Origin: Amarobacillus sp046328225
GTDB taxonomy: Bacteria; Chloroflexota; Dehalococcoidia; Tepidiformales; Tepidiformaceae
Reading direction: 5' to 3'
NCBI GenBank assembly: GCA_046328225.1
Contig: JAXLWZ010000019.1
Span: forward strand, 4,998-68,997
DNA length: 64,000 bases
Below the pieces are notes generated by a model. It made no database searches. It saw only the letters and a program-made list of their open reading frames with translations, and had not been told where the DNA came from. Both the position numbers and the translations under genes were made by a program. Positions 58,661 to 64,000 of this stretch are shown here, piece by piece. Positions within the stretch are counted from its first letter, which is position 1; every line of letters begins with the position of its first letter.

Positions 58661-60190
58661 GTGCTCTACGGCAAATGGCGCCCGCGCGGCTTCGACGAGG
58701 TCGTGGGGCAGGATCACATCGTGACCACCCTGCGAAACGCGCTCGCCTCCGGGCAGGTGGTGCACGCCTACCTCTTCAGCGGCCCCCGCGGCACGGGGAA
58801 GACGACCACCGCGCGCATCCTCGCCCGGGCGATGAACTGCGCGAACCTGGATCGTGGCGAACCCTGCAACCGCTGCCCGTCGTGCGAAGCCATCGCCAAC
58901 GGCTCCGCCCTGGACCTGATCGAGATGGACGCCGCCAGCAACCGCGGTATCGATAGCATCCGCGAGCTGCGCGAACGCGTGGCCTTCGCCCCCAGCGACA
59001 TGCGCAAGAAGGTCTACCTCCTGGACGAAGTGCACATGCTCACCGACCAGGCCTGGAATGCGCTCCTGAAGACGCTGGAGGAGCCGCCGCCGCACGCCGT
59101 CTTCATCCTCGCGACGACGGAGCTGCACGAAGTCCCCGCGACCATCCTCTCGCGCTGCCAGCGGTACGACTTCCACCGCATCCCGAACGACGCGATCGTC
59201 TCCCGCCTTCGCTTCATCGCCGCGGAGGAGGGATTCAGCATCCCCGACCAGGGGCTGCTCCAGATCGCGATACAGTCCCGCGGTGGCGCGCGCGACGCCA
59301 TCACCCTGCTCGAACAGGTCGTCGCGCGCTACGGGCCGACGCCCTCGACGGATGAGGTGCTCGATGCGCTCGGCCTCATGCACGATGAGCGGAGCGAGCG
59401 GCTTGCCTCGGCGATCATCGATAGCGACCTCGCGACCGCCCTCGACATCGCCCGCGAGATCGGCGACGACGGCATCGATATAGCCCGCTTCACGCGCGAG
59501 ACCATCGACGTGCTGCGCGAGGTGCTGCCCCAGGCGCTACGGGGCCGCGCGCGCGAGGACTCGCCCTACCAGGGGCTCGCCGAGGCCGCGATCGCCACGG
59601 CGAACGCCGCCGGCAACATCGCCCGTGCCATCCAGGAGCTCGCGAAAGCCGACTTTCGCCTCGATCCCGCGAACCCCGTGCCGCTCGAAGTCGCCTGTGC
59701 GACCGCGATCATGGGGCCCGTCACCGTCGCGGTCCCCGCGGGCGCGATGGCGACCCAGGCGGCCGGTGTCGCCGCGAATGGACGGCCCGTCGCCGGTCCA
59801 CGGCCGCCCGCCGGCACTGCCGCGACCACGGCTGCTCCCACCGCGGATGGCCCGGTATCGCGCGAGGAGCGCTTCCTGAAGGACCTCTACGAAGCCTGCC
59901 GTATGGCGAACCCGCGGCTGGGGGCCTGGCTCAACGGCTCGTGCCGCGTGGTCGCGATGGACAGCGACGAGCTCGAGCTGGGGTTCTTCATGCCCCTGCA
60001 CATGCAGAAGGTCGACAACGACTGCCGGCCGCTAATCGAAGAACAGGCCGAGGGCTTGCTCCATCGCCCGGTGAAGCTGAAGGTGAGACTGGTCGAGAAA
60101 GAAGAGCAGCCCCGCAAGATGCCGCGGGGCGGCCACCTCGCCCGTGCCGCCGAGGCGCTCGGCGCAACACCCGTAACGAAGGAACCGTAG
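58661..60190 (+). CDS. dnaX: DNA polymerase III subunit gamma/tau
   Basis: A 509-residue clamp-loader subunit. Walker A GPRGTGKT (41-48), zinc ligands C60, C69, C72 and C75, Walker B LLDEVHML (120-127), sensor-1 ATTE and the SRC motif (164-166) are all in place. An Ala/Pro/Thr-rich linker (about 355-400) leads to a tau-like C-terminal domain (REERFLKDLYEACRMANPRL). It loads the beta clamp during replication. GTG start with GGGGGAA upstream. Seven bases after it begins ybaB, in the classical dnaX-ybaB-recR order. No slippery A run for a gamma-producing frameshift was seen. Confidence 0.96.
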   Translation: MLYGKWRPRGFDEVVGQDHIVTTLRNALASGQVVHAYLFSGPRGTGKTTTARILARAMNCANLDRGEPCNRCPSCEAIANGSALDLIEMDAASNRGIDSIRELRERVAFAPSDMRKKVYLLDEVHMLTDQAWNALLKTLEEPPPHAVFILATTELHEVPATILSRCQRYDFHRIPNDAIVSRLRFIAAEEGFSIPDQGLLQIAIQSRGGARDAITLLEQVVARYGPTPSTDEVLDALGLMHDERSERLASAIIDSDLATALDIAREIGDDGIDIARFTRETIDVLREVLPQALRGRAREDSPYQGLAEAAIATANAAGNIARAIQELAKADFRLDPANPVPLEVACATAIMGPVTVAVPAGAMATQAAGVAANGRPVAGPRPPAGTAATTAAPTADGPVSREERFLKDLYEACRMANPRLGAWLNGSCRVVAMDSDELELGFFMPLHMQKVDNDCRPLIEEQAEGLLHRPVKLKVRLVEKEEQPRKMPRGGHLARAAEALGATPVTKEP

Positions 60191-60196
60191 AAGCAC

Positions 60197-60568
60197 ATGG
60201 CCAAGACCAGCGGGAACAACCGGTACCTGCGCCGCGGCGGCGGTGGCGGCAATCTCCCCCGTCCCGGGGGCGGCGGCGCCAACCCCATGGCCGCTGCCCA
60301 GGAGATGCTCGCCAAAGCACAGGAACAGCTGGCCGAGACCATCATCGAGGGCACATCCGGCGGCGGCGCCGTCAAGATCCAGATGAACGGCGAACATAAG
60401 ATCACCGGCCTCTCGATCCAGCCCGAGGTCGTGGACCCGGACGACGTGGAGATGCTGCAGGACCTCATCCTCGCCGCCATCGGCGATGCTCACGAACGCG
60501 TCTCGGCGCTGCAATCGGAGTCGTTCGGCGCCATCACCGGCGGCCTGAACATCCCCGGCCTGGGCTAG
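60197..60568 (+). CDS. ybaB: YbaB/EbfC family nucleoid-associated protein
   Basis: A 123-residue DNA-binding protein. After a Gly/Arg-rich N-terminal extension of about 28 residues (LRRGGGGGNLPRPGGGG), which is unusual for the family, the core AAAQEMLAKAQEQLAETIIEG, GGGAVKIQMNGEHKITGL and DVEMLQDLILAAIGDAHE is standard. It forms dimers that bind DNA and shape the nucleoid. It is between dnaX and recR, 4 bases before the latter. Confidence 0.94.
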   Translation: MAKTSGNNRYLRRGGGGGNLPRPGGGGANPMAAAQEMLAKAQEQLAETIIEGTSGGGAVKIQMNGEHKITGLSIQPEVVDPDDVEMLQDLILAAIGDAHERVSALQSESFGAITGGLNIPGLG

Positions 60569-60572
60569 CACG

Positions 60573-61181
60573 GTGGCCGAGGGGGCGGGCACGCCCGAGC
60601 CCATCGCACGCCTCATCGAGGCGTTCCACCGCCTTCCCGGCATCGGCCCGAAGTCGGCGCAGCGGCTCGCATACCACATCCTTCGCGTTTCCCCGCAGGA
60701 GGCCGAGGCCCTCGCATCCGCCATTCGCGACGTGAAGGAGCGGATCCGCTTCTGCTCCGTCTGCCTCAACATCACCGATACCGACCCCTGCGCTTACTGC
60801 ACCGACCCTCGCCGCGACCCCTCCGCGATTTGCGTGGTCGAACAGGCCCTCGATATCACCGCGGTGGAACGCGCCGGCGGCTTTCGCGGCCGCTACCACG
60901 TCCTCCACGGCGTGCTGAACCCGATCGACGGCATCGGCCCCGAGGACCTGCATATCAAGGAGCTGGTCACCCGCCTCGCGGACGGCGAGGTGAAGGAAGT
61001 GATCATGGCCACGAACCCCAGCCTCGAAGGCGAGGCCACGGCGATGTACATCCATCGCCTCGTCGGGCCCCTGGGGGTGAAGGTCACCCGTCTTGCGCGC
61101 GGCCTCCCCAGCGGCGCCGACCTCGAATACACCGACGACCTGACCCTCTCCCGCGCCTTCGAGGGCCGGCAGGAGATCTGA
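60573..61181 (+). CDS. recR: Recombination protein RecR
   Basis: A 202-residue RecR: helix-hairpin-helix FHRLPGIGPKSAQRLAYH, the four-Cys zinc finger C61-x2-C64 ... C73-x2-C76 (FCSVCLNITDTDPCAYC), and a Toprim domain with VVEQALDI, HGVLNPIDGIGP and the ATNPSLEGEATAMYI acidic motif. It works with RecO and RecF in gap repair by loading RecA. GTG start; recO begins 2 bases after its stop, so the pair is linked. Confidence 0.97.
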   Translation: MAEGAGTPEPIARLIEAFHRLPGIGPKSAQRLAYHILRVSPQEAEALASAIRDVKERIRFCSVCLNITDTDPCAYCTDPRRDPSAICVVEQALDITAVERAGGFRGRYHVLHGVLNPIDGIGPEDLHIKELVTRLADGEVKEVIMATNPSLEGEATAMYIHRLVGPLGVKVTRLARGLPSGADLEYTDDLTLSRAFEGRQEI

Positions 61182-61183
61182 CA

Positions 61184-61984
61184 GTGGCCGAACGGCCGCG
61201 CACCTACACCGCCGAGGGCGTCATCCTGCGCCGCCGCAACATCGGCGAGGCCGACAGCATCTTCACCGTCTACAGCGACCGCGAGGGCAAGTTCGACGCC
61301 GTCGCCCGCGGCGTCCGCAAGGCCCGCAGCAAGATGCGCGGCCACCTCGAACCGCTCACTCGCAGCCGCTTCCTCATCGCGAAGGGCCGCTCGCTCGATG
61401 TCTTCGCGCAGGCCGAGACCGTGCACCACTACCGCGCCGTGCGCGAGGACCTCGACCGCGCGGCCACGGCCGTCTACTGCGCCGAGCTCGTCGACCGCTT
61501 CACCGTCGAACGCGCGCCCCAGGAGGGCCTCTACTCGCTGCTGCTCGGCATCCTCGACGCACTGGAGGATGGCTGCGGGATCACGGTCGCGCGATATTTC
61601 GAGGTGCAGCTGCTGGCGCTCTCAGGGTACGACCTCGCGCTCGACGCCTGCGCCCTCTGCAACACTCCGCTCGCCGCCGAAGAGACGCTCCTCTCGCCCT
61701 CCGCGGGCGGGCTTGTGTGCCGGCTGTGCCGGCCGCGGGCCGAAGGCGGCCGTATCCTCGGCCTGCGGGCGGTGAAGGTGCTCCGCTACGCACGTCGCGC
61801 CACCCTGGACGCTTTCGCCGCGCTGAGCCTGGACGCGGACCTCGATGCGGAGCTGCGGACGGCCCTCGCGCTCGTCATCCGTCACACGCTCGAACGCGAC
61901 CTCGCCGCGACGCGCTTCCTGGAAGATGTCCGGCGGCTGCCCGGGCCCCATCCGGCGCCTTCACCGGACGGCCGTGTAGAATAG
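61184..61984 (+). CDS. recO: DNA repair protein RecO
   Basis: A 266-residue RecO with an OB-fold N-terminus (YTAEGVILRRRNIGEADSIF, VYSDREGKFDAVARGVRKARSK), a helical middle and a zinc finger (LDACALCN ... LVCRLCRP). The C-terminus is a helical domain. It binds ssDNA and SSB, and anneals strands with RecR. GTG start after the recR stop. Its final codons overlap a TAGAAT that may be the -10 of the fmdB-like gene. Confidence 0.93.
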   Translation: MAERPRTYTAEGVILRRRNIGEADSIFTVYSDREGKFDAVARGVRKARSKMRGHLEPLTRSRFLIAKGRSLDVFAQAETVHHYRAVREDLDRAATAVYCAELVDRFTVERAPQEGLYSLLLGILDALEDGCGITVARYFEVQLLALSGYDLALDACALCNTPLAAEETLLSPSAGGLVCRLCRPRAEGGRILGLRAVKVLRYARRATLDAFAALSLDADLDAELRTALALVIRHTLERDLAATRFLEDVRRLPGPHPAPSPDGRVE

Positions 61985-62013
61985 CTTTCAGCCCAACCAC
62001 CCCGAGGCGTTCC

Positions 62014-62451
62014 GTGCCCCTGTACGAGTACTACTGCGAGCCCTGTAACGGCATCTTCGAGGAGCTGCGGCCGATGCGCGAAGCTTCGGACCCGGTTCCC
62101 TGCCCGGAATGCTACAAGGACGCGAAGCGCATCATGCCCACGTCCTTCTCGGCGTTCACCTTCCGCGAAGGCTACCCGCGCCGTATCCCCGACGACGGCA
62201 AGTACTACCACCTCGGCAAGAAGGTCTCGAGCCTGGTCACCGGCGGCACGCCGAACGAGCACCCCGAGGTGAACAAGAAGGAGCCGGAGCCGTCGCTCAC
62301 CAAGGGCGAGAAGGCCGAGCTCCGCGACGCCGTCGAGCTCGCCAAGAAGGACGAGCTGGTGGACTCCTACGGCAGCCGCATCGCCCCCGAGACCGTGGTC
62401 CAGGCCGTTTCCCAGGGCCGCACCCTCAAGAAGGGCACTCCAGGCCTCTAA
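62014..62451 (+). CDS. FmdB-like zinc-ribbon regulatory protein
   Basis: A 145-residue protein with an N-terminal FmdB zinc ribbon: LYEYYCEPCNGIFEEL (C8 and C11) and DPVPCPECYKDAKRIMP (C30 and C33). The rest is charged, low-complexity and Lys/Glu-rich, longer than the usual 70-110 residues. FmdB proteins are putative regulators. GTG start at 62014 preceded by GAGG and TAGAAT (61977-61982). It ends the plus-strand cluster. Confidence 0.9.
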   Translation: MPLYEYYCEPCNGIFEELRPMREASDPVPCPECYKDAKRIMPTSFSAFTFREGYPRRIPDDGKYYHLGKKVSSLVTGGTPNEHPEVNKKEPEPSLTKGEKAELRDAVELAKKDELVDSYGSRIAPETVVQAVSQGRTLKKGTPGL

Positions 62452-62474
62452 GCCGGCACCCGCGCTCGCACACG

Positions 62475-62503
62475 AAGAAGGCGCCCACAGGGGGCGCCTT
62501 CTT
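62475..62503. terminator. Bidirectional terminator between the fmdB-like and polyprenyl synthase genes
   Basis: A perfect 12-bp stem AAGAAGGCGCCC/GGGCGCCTTCTT with a five-base loop lies between convergent genes. The A-rich and T-rich ends of the stem give weak U tracts on both strands. Confidence 0.82.
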
Positions 62504-62528
62504 GCATTCTCGGTTGCCGCCCTCCGCG

Positions 62529-63506
62529 CTAGCTTCGCCGCGAGAGGACGTATTCGCCGATATCCGTCAGGCTGCGGCGTGCGTCCGTCGCGGGGAACTG
62601 GCTGGTGGCCTCGTTCGCGCGGCGGATGTAGCTGCGCGCCATGTCCATCGACACCTCCAGCACCTCCGTCGAGCGAACCATCGCCAGCGCCTCCTGGAGC
62701 CGCTCCGCGCGGTCGCGCTTGGCGAGGATGAAGCGCTTCACCGGGTTGTCCTTCGGATAGCGCTCCATGAGGAGCATCGCCGGCAGGGTGATGGTGCCTT
62801 CGAGCAGGTCGCTGCCGCAGGGCTTGCCCATCTCGGTCTCGTCGCCGGTGAAATCGAGGATGTCGTCGACGATCTGGAAGGCCATGCCGAGGCTGTACCC
62901 ATACGTGCGCAGGGCCTCGACTTCGCCCTCGCTGCACCCCGCGAGCATCGCACCGCCCTCGGTCGCGTTCGCGAACAGCGACGCCGTCTTGCCGGCGATG
63001 CGGGCCAGGTAGTTCTGGATGTCCTTGCCCACGTCGAAGGCCGAGGCGTCCTGGTCGAGCTCTCCGCGCGTCATCTTCTGCAGCGCGAGTGCGAACAGGC
63101 GCGTGACCGGGAGGCTGCCCGTGCGCGTCACCATCTCCGCCGCGTTGGCGAAGATGTAGTCGCCGAGGAGCACCGTCATGGCGTTGTCGAAGACGGCGTT
63201 CGCGGTCGGCCGGCCGCGGCGCGAGAGCGCGCCATCGACGACGTCGTCGTGCACCAGGCTGGCGGTGTGCAGCAGCTCGATAGCGCCGCCCAGGGGCACG
63301 AGCTTGTTCAGGTTGTAGTCGCCGAAGGTGCCGGAGAGGAGCACGAGCGCCGGGCGGAGCCGCTTGCCACGCGACTGCAGCACGTGGTCGAGCATCCGCT
63401 TGAGCGGGGGAAGGTCGTCGCGCTTGATGGACTCCAGCATGTCCTCGACGAGGATCATGTCTTCGGCCACCGGCCCGTAGAGCGTGGACAGTTGCATCGT
63501 CGTCAT
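62529..63506 (-). CDS. Polyprenyl diphosphate synthase
   Basis: A 325-residue all-alpha prenyltransferase. First Asp-rich motif DDVVD (87-91) in LVHDDVVDGALSRRGRPTAN, second DDILD in FQIVDDILDFTGDETEMGKP (about 210), and the KRLRPALVLL start typical of long-chain enzymes (heptaprenyl/octaprenyl, HepT/IspB type). The position before the first Asp-rich motif, which sets product length, carries small residues (TASLV), consistent with a long product for menaquinone. It uses IPP and DMAPP-derived primer, supplied in part by the IPP isomerase. It overlaps tatD by 4 bases; alternative start ATG 63497. Confidence 0.94.
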   Translation of the reverse strand: MTTMQLSTLYGPVAEDMILVEDMLESIKRDDLPPLKRMLDHVLQSRGKRLRPALVLLSGTFGDYNLNKLVPLGGAIELLHTASLVHDDVVDGALSRRGRPTANAVFDNAMTVLLGDYIFANAAEMVTRTGSLPVTRLFALALQKMTRGELDQDASAFDVGKDIQNYLARIAGKTASLFANATEGGAMLAGCSEGEVEALRTYGYSLGMAFQIVDDILDFTGDETEMGKPCGSDLLEGTITLPAMLLMERYPKDNPVKRFILAKRDRAERLQEALAMVRSTEVLEVSMDMARSYIRRANEATSQFPATDARRSLTDIGEYVLSRRS

Positions 63507-64000
63507 GCGTGGACTCCGGCCCGGATTGCAACACGATACAGCCGCTCGGCGTTCCGCGTGGTGAGGGTGGCTACGTCTTCGAAGGAAATCCCGCGCGCCG
63601 CGGCGATCGCCTCCGCGGCGGCCTTTACGTTGGCGGGCTCGTTGCGCTGGCCGCGCAGGCGCTGCGGCGGGAGATACGGGCTGTCGGTTTCGATGACCAG
63701 CGCCTCCGCCGGCAGCTCCCGCGCGAGTTCGCGATTCGCCTCGTTTCGCGGGTAGGTGACGGGGCAGGCGATGGAGACAAGGAACCCCGCGGCCACATAC
63801 CGCCGGGCCTGCGCGAGGTTGCCCTGGAAGCAGTGCATGACGCCCGGGACCCGGCCCGGCCAGCGGCGCGCCATCTCCCGTGCGAACGGCTCCAGGTGCT
63901 CCGCGGCGGCGTCTTCGGCCGCGCGCGAATGGAACGACACCGGCTTGCCGTGCCCCAGCGCGATCTCCAGCTGCGCATCGAGCACGCGCCGCTGCTCCGA
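63503..64000 (-). CDS. tatD: TatD family metal-dependent nuclease, truncated by the window edge
   Basis: The C-terminal 165 residues of a TatD family hydrolase; the N-terminus with the first metal-binding His pair lies beyond the right edge. Visible are KPVSFHSRAAEDAA (His ligand), VMHCFQGNLAQARRY (His), and the active-site strand IETDSPYLPPQ, followed by RNEPANVKAAAEAIA and TTRNAERLYRV. TatD proteins are 3'-5' exonucleases/DNases of the amidohydrolase fold. The frame stays open to base 64000. The stop overlaps the polyprenyl synthase start by 4 bases. Confidence 0.93.
   Translation of the reverse strand, partial: SEQRRVLDAQLEIALGHGKPVSFHSRAAEDAAAEHLEPFAREMARRWPGRVPGVMHCFQGNLAQARRYVAAGFLVSIACPVTYPRNEANRELARELPAEALVIETDSPYLPPQRLRGQRNEPANVKAAAEAIAAARGISFEDVATLTTRNAERLYRVAIRAGVHA

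Noticed and set aside
58661..60190. Internal frameshift producing a short gamma subunit from dnaX
   Set aside because: No A-rich slippery site in the linker region.

Overview
The window is uniformly GC-rich, densely coding DNA with many GTG and TTG starts, short or overlapping gene junctions and no tRNA, rRNA, CRISPR array, transposase or phage gene that I can see. The gene content (aerobic-type complex I, P450, many acyl-CoA enzymes, pyruvate:ferredoxin oxidoreductase, type 2 IPP isomerase, a MoxR/Bat aerotolerance operon, crotonyl-CoA carboxylase/reductase) fits a free-living heterotrophic bacterium. A GC-rich Chloroflexota lineage (Dehalococcoidia/Tepidiforma-like) is my best guess, but that is inference from gene content and not from a marker gene.

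Layout. 0-1.2 kb: the 3' part of a secreted nidogen/fibronectin-III protein. 1.2-6.2 kb: acyl-CoA synthetase, a ferredoxin-P450 pair, hemerythrin, a DUF2325-like zinc protein and YajQ. 6.2-11.8 kb: a minus-strand operon moxR - DUF58 - BatD-like - BatA - BatB/BatC fusion. 11.9-17.2 kb: ComF, moaD-moaE, Nudix, mutS2, SGNH hydrolase. 17.3-21.8 kb: a frameshifted lamin-tail surface protein, IPP isomerase, an SGNH-like protein and a SufR-type regulator. 22-46.6 kb: an acyl-CoA and small-molecule oxidation region with three enoyl-CoA hydratases, a BVMO-like flavoprotein, PFOR plus a dihydroorotate dehydrogenase-like partner, epoxide hydrolase, tandem CaiB/BaiF CoA transferase, MaoC proteins, SDR, acyl-CoA dehydrogenase and MFS exporter, interrupted by argG-birA and a MOSC protein. 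46.6-48.5 kb: crotonyl-CoA carboxylase/reductase and its epimerase partner. 48.9-58.1 kb: NADH dehydrogenase genes nuoA, C, D, H, J, K, a small DUF2007-like gene, L, M, N. 58.1-64 kb: ybeY, dnaX, ybaB, recR, recO, fmdB-like, then convergent polyprenyl synthase and tatD, which runs off the right edge.

Most notable points: the nuo operon lacks nuoB and nuoI as well as nuoEFG, so no iron-sulfur subunit is encoded, although the junctions are tight; a small non-Nuo gene sits between nuoK and nuoL; several genes have a -10-like TANNNT hexamer 6-7 bases before the start codon, suggesting leaderless transcripts; the BVMO fingerprint has Gln where His is usual; ccr is paired with an epimerase, pointing to the ethylmalonyl-CoA route; a pterin dehydratase-like domain is fused to a VOC domain; and one large surface protein is split by a single-base frameshift.
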